A program made the translations under genes and the position numbers. 14,169 nucleotides of DNA from an uncultured Romboutsia sp. Its GTDB lineage: Bacteria; Bacillota; Clostridia; Peptostreptococcales; Peptostreptococcaceae. The stretch lies in NCBI GenBank assembly GCA_937880075.1, contig CALFLM010000073.1:1-14169 (forward strand). The letters run 5' to 3'. This document shows, piece after piece, positions 6,315-14,154 of this stretch. The notes below the pieces were generated by a model. The model did not search any database. It saw nothing but the letters and a program-made list of their open reading frames with translations, and was not told the origin of the DNA. Positions within the stretch are counted from its first letter, which is position 1, and each line of letters starts with the position of its first letter.

Positions 6315-6627
6315 AACTTCACTCCTTATCCTTTGTTTAATTATTAATTCTACTATATTATTATTTTCAATATATAGCCTTATTTATACACAATAAAAAA
6401 AATTCATTTAGTTTGAGCGACGTGTCGGCTAAATATTTTATTTCACTAACAATATATCTTTTCTCTCACTACAGATATATTAGTTTCTAAAAACAATTAT
6501 TAGGATACAAATTATCAATATTATATATATTTTATACTTCTAAGTATTCATATTAAGAAGGAATACGATATTTTTTTATAGAATATAAATTGTTAAACAC
6601 ATTCTTATTACATTTTGGAGGAATATA
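6315..6627. other. 313-base divergent spacer between two unknown genes
   Basis: The spacer contains no ORF with a ribosome site. It is almost entirely A/T except GAGCGACGTGTCGGCT at 6415-6430, which contains CGAC-GT-GTCG. It also holds an 8-bp inverted repeat (ATATATCT at 6452-6459 with AGATATAT at 6473-6480, loop 13) and a 6-bp stem GTATTC/GAATAC (6544-6549, 6561-6566) followed after 4 bases by T7 (6571-6577). The last resembles a weak plus-strand terminator and could mark a short transcript or attenuator ahead of the 6628 gene. I see no clear -35/-10 pair in either direction. Confidence 0.4.
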
Positions 6628-7254
6628 ATGAATTTATTACCTATCCCTTGGATGAAGTTAAAGCTAGAAAATATATATGATATTAATTTATATGGTTATT
6701 TGTATTTAATTTTTAATGATATAAATAGTAATTGTAATATTGATACCACTTCATTAAGCACATTACTAGAAGAGAATAATATTCTAGTTGATGACTCTCA
6801 TCCCCTATATTTGTACTTACCAATGGAATTAAATAATCATATTTATAAATTAATGACTTCTTTTAAAGAGTTATATCAGGATAATGTATATATAATTTTA
6901 GGAGGATACAAAGATATTTATCCAAATTTAAATGAACTAGATTGTTTAGCTAATCTATGTAGTAAATATGAAAATTTAGATTTTATTGTAAATTATTCAT
7001 ACTTAATAAATAGTGATAAAACATATGAAATATTTACGTCTCTATCAGATACTCAAAATATATATATTAATCCAATATCATCTTGTTCAATATCTGGAAT
7101 AGTTTTAAATTATCATATGAATCAACTTAATCCCAATAATGTTACTCATATATCATTTGTTAATTTAATTGATTATCCTTACAATGATGGATTTGTTGAC
7201 TATTATTTAAAGGGATTAAACAATAATAACAATAACTTTAATTATAATTTATAG
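6628..7254 (+). CDS. Hypothetical protein, 208 aa, Asn/Tyr-rich
   Basis: I do not recognise this protein. Gene status is supported by an ideal ribosome site (GGAGG, 6-base spacing) and by a terminator whose stem begins within the stop codon. The product is predicted soluble, with neither signal peptide nor membrane helix. It alternates short hydrophobic beta-like segments with Asn/Asp-rich turns (NVYIILGGYKDIYP, LDFIVNYSYLI, QNIYINPISSCSISGIVLNYH, NVTHISFVNLIDYP), which suggests an alpha/beta fold such as a Rossmann- or barrel-like domain. The tail is an Asn-rich low-complexity run (LNNNNNNFNYNL). No catalytic motif stands out; SSCSISG and the Cys residues have no obvious pattern. It is divergent from the 135-aa unknown gene and upstream of topB, from which a terminator separates it. 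Strong A/T codon use may simply reflect the genome. Confidence 0.8.
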   Translation: MNLLPIPWMKLKLENIYDINLYGYLYLIFNDINSNCNIDTTSLSTLLEENNILVDDSHPLYLYLPMELNNHIYKLMTSFKELYQDNVYIILGGYKDIYPNLNELDCLANLCSKYENLDFIVNYSYLINSDKTYEIFTSLSDTQNIYINPISSCSISGIVLNYHMNQLNPNNVTHISFVNLIDYPYNDGFVDYYLKGLNNNNNNFNYNL

Positions 7255-7280
7255 ACTGCATTGCAGTCTTTTATTTTTTT
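7253..7280 (+). terminator. Terminator overlapping the stop codon of the 6628 gene
   Basis: AGACTGC (7253-7259) pairs with GCAGTCT (7263-7269) around a 3-base loop and runs into TTTTATTTTTTT. The first two stem bases are the last two bases of the TAG stop. Confidence 0.9.
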
Positions 7281-7333
7281 GTAATATCATATAAAATTGT
7301 AGTATATAAGTTAGTATAAAAGGAGGTTTTACT

Positions 7334-9487
7334 ATGAAACTTATATTAGCAGAAAAACCCTCTGTAGCTAAAACCATTGCATCATTTTTAGGTTCTAAAA
7401 CTAGACATGACGGATACTTTGAAGGCAACGGATATATAGTTACATATGCTGTTGGTCATTTAGTTGGTTTATATGATATGAAAGATTATGATAAAGATAA
7501 ATATTCGGGTTCATGGAAGTTAAGTAACTTTCCATTTATCCCTAAAGATAAATTCAAATTTAAAGTAGATAGTTCTAAAAAGAAACAATTTGATATTGTC
7601 AAAAAACTTATACATAGAGATGATATAGAGTATATAATAAATGCAACTGATAATGATAGAGAGGGAGAACTTATCTCCTTTTTAATATTCTTATTAGCTA
7701 AAAATAAGAAACCAGTAAAAAGAATCTTAGTTAATGAATGGACTCCTGAAGATATAACTCGTGGTATTAATAATTTAAAAGATGATATCGATATGAGAAA
7801 CTTACAAGCTGCAGGATATACTAGACTTATAACTGATTGGCTAATAGGTATAAATTTCACTTCTGTTGCTACTTTAAAATACGGTAACGGAAAATTACTT
7901 AATATAGGACGTGTTATACTTCCAACAGTTAAATTAGTTTATGACAGAGATATGGAAATTTTAAACTTTGTCCCTAAAACATATTATGAGATAGAAGGTA
8001 ATTTTAAATCCAAAAACGGTAAATATAAAGGTAAATATATAAAAGGAAAAGAAAGTAAATTTGATGATACAGAAGAAGTTAACAAAGTTATAAATAGTAT
8101 AAATTCTAATGAAGGTAAAATTATAAATAAAAATGTTACTACTTCTAAAGAGTATGCACCTAAACTTTTCAGTTTGACTTCTCTTCAAGGATATATTACT
8201 TCTAAATACTCAAACTTTACATCTGATAAAGTACTAAGTGTGTGCCAATCACTTTACGAAGGTAGCGGAAAAGGTGGGTACATAACTTATCCTAGAACTG
8301 ATTCAATATACTTAGAAGAGAGTTTAGCTTCTAAAGTTTCTCAAACTTTAGACAAGCTAAAAGTAGGTCTTGAATATGAAAATAAAATTAAATTTACCAA
8401 AACTAAAAGAGTTTTTGACTCTTCTAAAGTAGATAGCCATAGTGCTATAATACCTACTTATATAGTACCTACTAAATTAACCTCTGATGAACAAATCGTT
8501 TATAACGCTATAAAAGATAGGTTCATCGCTAATTTCATGCCACCTGCTGAATATGAAAATACTGAAATTAAAACTGATGTAGATTCAAATGTATTTTTAA
8601 CCAAAGGTAAGGTTCTTAAATCTAAGGGGTATCTAGAAGTATATAATAAAGAAGAAAAAGATGATTTACTTCCAAGTATAGATATTAATGATATAGTTGA
8701 AGTTTTAGAAATTAAACCATTAACTAAGCAAACTACACCTCCAAAACCATACACAGAGGATACTTTACTTAAAGCTATGAAAAACTGTGGTAAAAATGTT
8801 CCTGATGATGATACTACTGTACTATCTGGTTATTCTATAGGAACATCTGCTACTCGTGCTGACGTTTTAAAAAAGATTTCTCAGGTTGGATATGTTGGTA
8901 AAAAAGGTAAATCTTACTTTATAACTGATTTAGGTAAAAACTTAGTCGAAATATTCCCAGTTAAAGAATTATTTGACGTTGATTATACTGGTAAACTTGA
9001 AAAAAGCTTAAGTGACATACAAAAAGGCAAATTTACAAGAAAAGAATATCTAAATAATATAATGACATTTATATTTAATAATGTTGAACTTATAAAAAGA
9101 GATACACAAAAAAATATTAGTACAGAAAATTACGTATATAATCCAAAAACTAAAGAGTCAACTATAAAAAATAAAAGTAGCAAATCTAGAAATAAAGATA
9201 ATAATGAACCACTAGGAAAGTGCCCTATATGCCAAGGTGATGTTGTAGAAATAGAAAAAGGATTTATATGTAAAAACTACAAAGAATGTAAATTTGGAAT
9301 TTGGAAAAATGATAAATTTTTAGAATATTATAAGAAAAAACCTAATAAAACTATGGTAAAAAGCATTCTAAAAAATGGATCTGCTAAAGTAAAATCCCTT
9401 ACTTCAAAACAAGGTAATAAATTTGATGCTACTTTAAAATATTCTAAAAAAGACAATGGATATTTTGGTTGGGACATAGAAATATAA
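7334..9487 (+). CDS. topB: DNA topoisomerase III (type IA)
   Basis: This is a type IA topoisomerase that cuts and passes single DNA strands, able to decatenate and to process recombination and replication intermediates. The 717-aa product begins with the Toprim domain: Glu7 in LAEKPSVAK and the DxDxE metal site Asp106/Asp108/Glu110 in ATDNDREGE. The catalytic tyrosine is Tyr319 in GYITYPRTDS. The IGTSATRAD motif at 502-510 and the core to about 590 follow. A Lys-rich linker joins a C-terminal zinc finger with Cys630, Cys633, Cys646 and Cys652 and a last basic repeat (about 660-717) that ends GYFGWDIEI. The ribosome site AAGGAGG precedes the ATG by 7 bases. No conjugation or plasmid genes surround it, so this is probably the chromosomal housekeeping copy. 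It is convergent with a small zinc-ribbon gene. Confidence 0.96.
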   Translation: MKLILAEKPSVAKTIASFLGSKTRHDGYFEGNGYIVTYAVGHLVGLYDMKDYDKDKYSGSWKLSNFPFIPKDKFKFKVDSSKKKQFDIVKKLIHRDDIEYIINATDNDREGELISFLIFLLAKNKKPVKRILVNEWTPEDITRGINNLKDDIDMRNLQAAGYTRLITDWLIGINFTSVATLKYGNGKLLNIGRVILPTVKLVYDRDMEILNFVPKTYYEIEGNFKSKNGKYKGKYIKGKESKFDDTEEVNKVINSINSNEGKIINKNVTTSKEYAPKLFSLTSLQGYITSKYSNFTSDKVLSVCQSLYEGSGKGGYITYPRTDSIYLEESLASKVSQTLDKLKVGLEYENKIKFTKTKRVFDSSKVDSHSAIIPTYIVPTKLTSDEQIVYNAIKDRFIANFMPPAEYENTEIKTDVDSNVFLTKGKVLKSKGYLEVYNKEEKDDLLPSIDINDIVEVLEIKPLTKQTTPPKPYTEDTLLKAMKNCGKNVPDDDTTVLSGYSIGTSATRADVLKKISQVGYVGKKGKSYFITDLGKNLVEIFPVKELFDVDYTGKLEKSLSDIQKGKFTRKEYLNNIMTFIFNNVELIKRDTQKNISTENYVYNPKTKESTIKNKSSKSRNKDNNEPLGKCPICQGDVVEIEKGFICKNYKECKFGIWKNDKFLEYYKKKPNKTMVKSILKNGSAKVKSLTSKQGNKFDATLKYSKKDNGYFGWDIEI

Positions 9488-9510
9488 GGTTGCTAAATTT
9501 AGCAACCTTA
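9486..9510. terminator. Perfect palindrome shared by convergent topB and zinc-ribbon gene ends
   Basis: A perfect 24-base palindrome (half site AAGGTTGCTAAA, 9486-9509) begins in the topB stop (TAA, 9485-9487) and ends in the stop of the opposing zinc-ribbon frame (9508-9510 on the minus strand). As RNA it forms a GGTTGC/GCAACC stem from either strand. The following sequence is T-poor (TTAAAATTT on the plus strand), so it is a weak terminator or a 3'-end stabiliser. Confidence 0.65.
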
Positions 9511-9757
9511 AAATTTATCATTCAAAGTCTCATCTATTTTAGATCTTGCCATTTTTATAAATTCTGAAAAATTATATCCCTTTAACTTGCATCCACATTT
9601 AGGACAGTAGTCTAATTTTTTTAGATACTAATGCTCTACAACTAGGTTCTGGACATCTTACCTTTTCATTAACCTCATATACTCTAAGTCCACATCTTGG
9701 GCAGATTGTTCCCGGTCGAGATGACACATCTTTTCCACATCTTGGACATTTAGTCAT
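9508..9757 (-). pseudogene. Small multi-zinc-ribbon protein, frameshifted at an A7 run
   Basis: The ATG at 9757 follows GGAGGG with 7-base spacing. The first frame gives 52 residues with three Cys pairs (C4/C7 in CPRCG, C19/C22 in CPRCG, C35/C40 in CPEPSC) and stops at 9599-9601. Just before that stop lies an A7 run (plus-strand T7, 9616-9622). Removing one A restores a frame reading LDYCPKCGCKLKGYNFSEF, which supplies the missing fourth pair (C51/C54) and runs to a stop at 9508, 82 aa in all. The four Cys pairs would make two zinc ribbons, a fold common in small nucleic-acid- or protein-binding proteins. The break is either a true mutation, a homopolymer sequencing error, or a slippage site. 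The function is unknown. Nothing shows it belongs to the ppdK operon, from which a long-loop terminator separates it. Confidence 0.8.
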
Positions 9758-9791
9758 ATAGTATCCCTCCTGAAATTAAATTTATATAAGT

Positions 9792-9865
9792 AAAAAACCC
9801 TTCTATTAATCTATGCATTTAACTAGTTATAGTGTTCATACATATTTATACTTAGAAGGGTTTTT
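9792..9865. terminator. Long-loop inverted repeat, probable ppdK terminator
   Basis: A 13-bp stem (AAAAACCCTTCTA at 9793-9805 with its exact complement at 9853-9865) encloses a 47-base loop. On the minus strand it ends in T6 and follows the ppdK stop by 64 bases; on the plus strand it ends in T5. The loop contains the palindrome TAACTAGTTA (9820-9829) near its middle. The loop is much longer than in ordinary terminators. Confidence 0.7.
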
Positions 9866-9929
9866 AATTATTTATATCATATTATATATAAAAAATAAAT
9901 ATACTTTATTTAATACTTACTGATTCTTA

Positions 9930-12554
9930 CTATATAAGACTTTTTATATCTGCTTGAGCTGCAGCAAGTCTTGCTATTGGTACTCTAAATGGTGAGCACG
10001 ATACATAGTTAAGTCCCATTTTATAGCAGAATTCAACTGAAGAAGGCTCTCCACCATGCTCTCCGCATATACCTAATTTAATATCTTTATTAACTGATTT
10101 ACCTAGTTTAGCCGCTATATCAATTAATTTGCCTACTCCAGTTTGATCTAATACTTCAAATGGATCTTTAGGCAATATTTCTTTATTTACATACTCACCT
10201 AAGAATTTACCGGCATCATCTCTTGAATATCCAAATGTCATTTGAGTTAAGTCATTTGTACCAAAACTGAAAAAGTCAGCTTCTTTTGCTATTTCATCAG
10301 CTGTTAAACAAGCTCTTGGAACTTCTATCATAGTTCCTATAGTATAATCTATAGTTATATCTTCTTCAGATATTATATTATCTATAGTCTCTTTTACCAT
10401 ATCTTTTATAATCTTTAATTCTTTTACCTCTCCTACTAAAGGTATCATTATTTCAGGATATACTTTTACTCCTTGCTTTGTAGCTTCTATAGCTCCTTGT
10501 ATTATAGCTTTAGCCTGCATATTATATATTTCAGGGAAAGTTATTGCTAATCTACAACCTCTATGCCCTAACATAGGATTAAACTCCTCTAAATTAGCAA
10601 TTCTTCTTTTTATTTCATTTACATCTGTATCCATGATTTTACTAAGCTCTTTTATACTTTCATCATCATGTGGTAAAAATTCATGTAGCGGTGGATCTAA
10701 TAATCTTATATTTACTGATTTTCCATCCATTACTTTAAATATTTCAAAGAAATCTTTTCTTTGCATTGGAAGTAATTTTTCAAGAGCTTTTAATCTTTGT
10801 TCTAATGTTTTTGATAGTATCATTTCTCTAACTGCAGGTATTCTATCTTCTTCAAAGAACATATGCTCAGTTCTACAAAGACCTATACCTTCAGCCTTAA
10901 ACTTAAGTGCAGTTAATGCATCTTTTGGATTGTCTGCATTAGTTCTTACCATTAAAGTTTTATACTTATCTGCCCAATCCATTAATTTTTCGAAATTTCC
11001 AGTTAAAGATACTTCTGTTTTATTAACTGACCCTAGATATACATGTCCCGTAGAACCATCTAAAGATATGTATTCTCCCTCTTTTATTACTAAGTCTTCT
11101 ATTCTTATCTCTTTGTTTATTTCATCGACCTTTATTTCTGAACATCCTGCAACACAACATTTACCCATACCACGAGCTACAACTGCAGCATGAGAAGTCA
11201 TTCCTCCTCTTGCCGTTAATATCCCCTGAGCAGATACCATTCCCTCTATATCCTCAGGTGATGTTTCAAGTCTTACAAGTATTGCATCTTCTCCTCTATT
11301 AGCTGCTTCAACAACATCTTGTGCATTAAAATATACTTTACCACTACTAGCCCCAGGAGATGCTGGTAGTCCCTTTACTATAACCTTTGCTTTTTTTAGA
11401 GATGCATCTTCAAAACTTGGGTGTAATAATTGGTCTAATTGCTTAGGATCTATTCTCATAATAGCTTCTTTTTCATCTATTATATTTTCATTTACTAAGT
11501 CAACAGCCACATTTATTGCAGCCTTAGCTGTTCTTTTTCCATTTCTAGTTTGTAATATATATAATTTTTCATTTTCTATAGTAAACTCTATATCTTGCAT
11601 ATCTTTATAATGATTTTCAAGAATAGATGTTATTTTCACAAATTGATCAAAAGCATTTGGCATTAAATCTTTAAGATGAGAAATATCTTTTGGCGTTCTT
11701 ATTCCTGCAACAACGTCTTCACCTTGTGCATTTAGTAAAAACTCTCCAAATAGTTTATTTTCACCAGTTGAAGGATTTCTAGTAAAAGCAACTCCTGTTC
11801 CACTAGTTTCTCCCATATTTCCAAATACCATTGATTGAATATTTACTGCTGTTCCTAGATTGTGAGGTATATCATTTAATTTACGATATATCCTTGCACG
11901 AGGATTATTCCATGATTTAAATACTGCTTTTATAGCTAGCATTAATTGTTCTTTTGGTTCTTGAGGAAATTCTTCTTTGATTTCTTTTCTATATATATTT
12001 TTGTATTCTTTTATTAATTCTTTTAAATCTTCACTAGTTAAGTCTGTATCAAATTTATACTCTTTATTTTCTTTTATTTTATCTAATGCATTTTCAAATT
12101 TATACTTAGGTATTCCCATTGCTACATCTGAAAACATTTGAATAAATCTTCTATAACTATCATAAGCAAACCTTTCATTCCCAGTTGCTTTTGCTAACGC
12201 AACTACACTAATATCATTAAGACCTAGATTAAGTATTGTATCCATCATACCTGGCATTGAAAATACTGCACCTGATCTAACTGATAATAAAAGAGGATTT
12301 TTATCTCCACCTAATATTTTATTTAGTTTAACCTCTAAATCAGCTAAGTGATTTTCTATTTCTTTTACTATATCTTCTCTTATTACTTCTTCATTGTCAT
12401 AATAATCATTACATGCTTTAGTAGTTATAGTAAATCCAGGAGGCACAGGTAATCCTATATTTGTCATTTCTGCCAAATTAGCTCCCTTACCACCTAATAA
12501 TGATTTCATATCTTTATTGCCTTCATCAAAATTATAAACATATTTAGCTTCCAT
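9930..12554 (-). CDS. ppdK: Pyruvate, phosphate dikinase
   Basis: PPDK interconverts pyruvate + ATP + Pi and PEP + AMP + PPi. In anaerobes it serves glycolysis (PPi-saving) or gluconeogenesis. The product is 874 aa, the same length as the classical Clostridium symbiosum enzyme. The N-terminal ATP-grasp part begins with NFDEGNKDMKSLLGGKGANLAEM and contains LLLSVRSGAVFSMPGMMDT (about 88-106). The swivelling phosphohistidine domain has GGMTSHAAVVARGMG with catalytic His455 and Thr453, the position phosphorylated by PPDK regulatory proteins. The C-terminal PEP/pyruvate barrel has GLCRTEHMFF (about 558-567), FGTNDLTQMTFGYSRDD (about 764-780) and the catalytic Cys830 in GICGEHGG. The ribosome site AGGGAG precedes the ATG. 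It is the last gene of an operon: its own regulatory kinase/phosphorylase lies 36 bases upstream and a CcpN-like repressor before that, so its activity is probably controlled at both transcript and protein level. Confidence 0.98.
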   Translation of the reverse strand: MEAKYVYNFDEGNKDMKSLLGGKGANLAEMTNIGLPVPPGFTITTKACNDYYDNEEVIREDIVKEIENHLADLEVKLNKILGGDKNPLLLSVRSGAVFSMPGMMDTILNLGLNDISVVALAKATGNERFAYDSYRRFIQMFSDVAMGIPKYKFENALDKIKENKEYKFDTDLTSEDLKELIKEYKNIYRKEIKEEFPQEPKEQLMLAIKAVFKSWNNPRARIYRKLNDIPHNLGTAVNIQSMVFGNMGETSGTGVAFTRNPSTGENKLFGEFLLNAQGEDVVAGIRTPKDISHLKDLMPNAFDQFVKITSILENHYKDMQDIEFTIENEKLYILQTRNGKRTAKAAINVAVDLVNENIIDEKEAIMRIDPKQLDQLLHPSFEDASLKKAKVIVKGLPASPGASSGKVYFNAQDVVEAANRGEDAILVRLETSPEDIEGMVSAQGILTARGGMTSHAAVVARGMGKCCVAGCSEIKVDEINKEIRIEDLVIKEGEYISLDGSTGHVYLGSVNKTEVSLTGNFEKLMDWADKYKTLMVRTNADNPKDALTALKFKAEGIGLCRTEHMFFEEDRIPAVREMILSKTLEQRLKALEKLLPMQRKDFFEIFKVMDGKSVNIRLLDPPLHEFLPHDDESIKELSKIMDTDVNEIKRRIANLEEFNPMLGHRGCRLAITFPEIYNMQAKAIIQGAIEATKQGVKVYPEIMIPLVGEVKELKIIKDMVKETIDNIISEEDITIDYTIGTMIEVPRACLTADEIAKEADFFSFGTNDLTQMTFGYSRDDAGKFLGEYVNKEILPKDPFEVLDQTGVGKLIDIAAKLGKSVNKDIKLGICGEHGGEPSSVEFCYKMGLNYVSCSPFRVPIARLAAAQADIKSLI

Positions 12555-12590
12555 TATTTAAAGTCTCCCTAATTTATTAATAAAACTTTT

Positions 12591-13427
12591 TTATTTATCA
12601 TTGTCTTTATATATCTTTAAACCATTTTCTTTCATTATGTCTAGTATTATTCCTGCTGTTTCTTCTATAGCTTTATTTGAAACATCTATTACTGGACATC
12701 CAGCCTTTTTCATTATTTTTTCTGAATAATCTAATTCTTGAAGTATTCTCTCCAAATTAGCATAACTTGCATTACTTGATAAACCTAATGCTTTTAATCT
12801 CTCTTGTCTTATAGAGTTAAGTTTTTCTGGTGTATTAGTTAACCCTATAATCTTTTTAGGATTTATTTCAAATACCTCTTTAGGTATTGGTATTTCAGGT
12901 ACTAATGGCACATTTGCAACTTTTATATTTTTATTTGCCAAATACATACTAAGAGGTGTCTTAGATGTTCTTGATATACCTAAAAGTACTATATCTGATT
13001 TTAATATTCCCCTTGGATCTTTTCCATCGTCATATTTAACTGCAAACTCTATAGCTTCAACTCTTTTAAAATAGCTTTCATCTAATTTTCTTATAATTCC
13101 TGGTTCTCTTTTTGGCTTTACACTAGTTTTTTTAGATATCTGCTTAAGTAAAGGTGTCATTAAATCTACATGACTTAACTCTTCCTTATCACAGAAATCC
13201 TTAGCTATATTTAATAAATTTTCTGAAACTAAAGTATATACTATTATCGCGCCTTCATTCTTACCACTTTCTAATATTTCCATTAAAAACTTCTCATCAG
13301 CAACATATGGAAATCTTCTTATTTCACAATCATTTTCTATATTAAATTGAGACAATGCAGCTTTAGTAACTTGTTGTGCAGTTTCTCCGACTGAGTCTGA
13401 TATGACATATATAATTAAATTATCCAT
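12591..13427 (-). CDS. PPDK regulatory protein (kinase/Pi-dependent phosphorylase, DUF299 family)
   Basis: This bifunctional enzyme inactivates PPDK by ADP-dependent phosphorylation of the Thr two residues before the catalytic His, and reactivates it by Pi-dependent removal. The 278-aa product shows the N-terminal SDSVGETA motif (11-17), the P-loop-like GISRTSKTPLSMYLA (150-164) and VANVPLVPEIPIP (about 170-182), all hallmarks of the family (YqfL in Bacillus, PpsR in E. coli). Because ppdK follows directly in the same operon and carries the target Thr453/His455, PPDK is the obvious substrate rather than PEP synthase. The start ATG follows AAGGAGG by 5 bases, and the gene begins 10 bases after the CcpN-like gene, whose stop lies inside this ribosome site. 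The Bacillus yqzB(ccpN)-yqfL order is the same, which supports the naming. Confidence 0.95.
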   Translation of the reverse strand: MDNLIIYVISDSVGETAQQVTKAALSQFNIENDCEIRRFPYVADEKFLMEILESGKNEGAIIVYTLVSENLLNIAKDFCDKEELSHVDLMTPLLKQISKKTSVKPKREPGIIRKLDESYFKRVEAIEFAVKYDDGKDPRGILKSDIVLLGISRTSKTPLSMYLANKNIKVANVPLVPEIPIPKEVFEINPKKIIGLTNTPEKLNSIRQERLKALGLSSNASYANLERILQELDYSEKIMKKAGCPVIDVSNKAIEETAGIILDIMKENGLKIYKDNDK

Positions 13428-13437
13428 GTATTCCTCC

Positions 13438-14076
13438 TTAATTATCAGCTATTTCTAAAAATAATTTCGTTATATTAGTCTTAGATAGTCTACCTATTAC
13501 TTTAATCTCATTTGTATTCTCTTCGTTTATTTCAACTACTGGAATAGAATCAACTTCATGCTCTATTATCTTTTTAGCTGCTAATATTACATCATCTTCT
13601 TTATTTACAGTTATAACATTAGGAGTTCTAGTCATTATCATACCTACTGGCATTTTATTTATATCTGCACTTCCTATTGTCGCTTTTAGTAAATCTTTTC
13701 TAGATACTATCCCACATAAATTTTCACTATCATCTATTATAAATATACTACCTACATCCGATAAAAACATTGTAACTATAGAATCGTATATATTTGTATC
13801 CTTCTTTATAACTACAGGCATACTCATTATATCTTTTACTTTTTTATCTTTTATTTTATTGCCTACTAAACTAACACCACTTATACCTGAGTAGAAATAT
13901 CCAACCTTTGGTCTTGCGTCTAATATACCTGTCATCGTAAGAATAGCTAAATCCGATCTTAATGTAGCACGAGTTACTTTTAATATAGAAGCTATACTCT
14001 CACTTGTTATAGGTTCATTTTCTTTTACTATGTCTATTATTTTCAATTGTCTTGGATTAAGTTGAATAATAGTCAC
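13438..14076 (-). CDS. ccpN: CcpN-like transcriptional repressor (HTH + two CBS domains)
   Basis: In Bacillus, CcpN represses gluconeogenic genes on glucose and senses nucleotides through its CBS domains. This 212-aa protein has an N-terminal winged helix (about 8-62) with the family pattern QLKIIDIVKENEPITS, TRATLRSDLAILTMTGILDARPKVGY, then two CBS domains at about 78-135 (KVKDIMSMPVVI, GSIFIIDD, GIVSRKDLL) and 145-208 (MIMTRTPNVITV, VDSIPVVE, VIGRLSKTNI). It heads the operon with the PPDK regulator and ppdK, so PEP/pyruvate balance is its probable target, and autoregulation is likely. The start is uncertain. GTG 14076 gives MTIIQLNPRQ, which aligns with Bacillus CcpN, but that GTG lies within the AAGGTGA ribosome site. 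An ATT at 14067 would have better spacing. No ATG occurs nearby. Confidence 0.88.
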   Translation of the reverse strand: MTIIQLNPRQLKIIDIVKENEPITSESIASILKVTRATLRSDLAILTMTGILDARPKVGYFYSGISGVSLVGNKIKDKKVKDIMSMPVVIKKDTNIYDSIVTMFLSDVGSIFIIDDSENLCGIVSRKDLLKATIGSADINKMPVGMIMTRTPNVITVNKEDDVILAAKKIIEHEVDSIPVVEINEENTNEIKVIGRLSKTNITKLFLEIADN

Positions 14077-14087
14077 CTTCTTTCAAA

Positions 14088-14098
14088 TATGATATGCT
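14088..14098 (+). promoter_or_regulatory. CcpN-operator-like site in the ccpN leader
   Basis: TATGATATGCT matches the Bacillus CcpN consensus TRTGHYATAYW (as I recall it) at 10 of 11 positions. It lies between the presumed transcription start and the ribosome site of the CcpN-like gene, which would fit negative autoregulation. An 11-base degenerate AT-rich motif can occur by chance. Confidence 0.35.
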
Positions 14099-14125
14099 TT
14101 TAACTAAATATATCTTATATAGTAT

Positions 14126-14154
14126 ATAATATATCTTATGTATACATATTGCAA
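14126..14154 (-). promoter_or_regulatory. Likely sigma-A promoter of the ccpN-ppdK operon
   Basis: On the minus strand TTGCAA (14149-14154) and TATTAT (14126-14131) are separated by exactly 17 bases. The spacer holds the perfect 12-base palindrome TATGTATACATA (14137-14148), a plausible operator between -35 and -10. The leader to the gene would be about 40 bases. Confidence 0.6.

Noticed and set aside
6418..6430. Spo0A box (TGTCGAA) in the divergent spacer
   Set aside because: The best match is TGTCGGC, only 5 of 7 bases, so I do not claim Spo0A control despite the nearby coat operon.
7334..9487. TopB as a sign of an integrative conjugative element
   Set aside because: Topoisomerase III genes often ride on such elements, but no relaxase, type IV secretion, integrase or partition gene is present and the flanks are core genes.
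10633..11193. 186-codon open frame on the plus strand inside ppdK
   Set aside because: It is an antisense shadow of ppdK with low-complexity Ser/Ile/Leu content, no ribosome site and no family resemblance.
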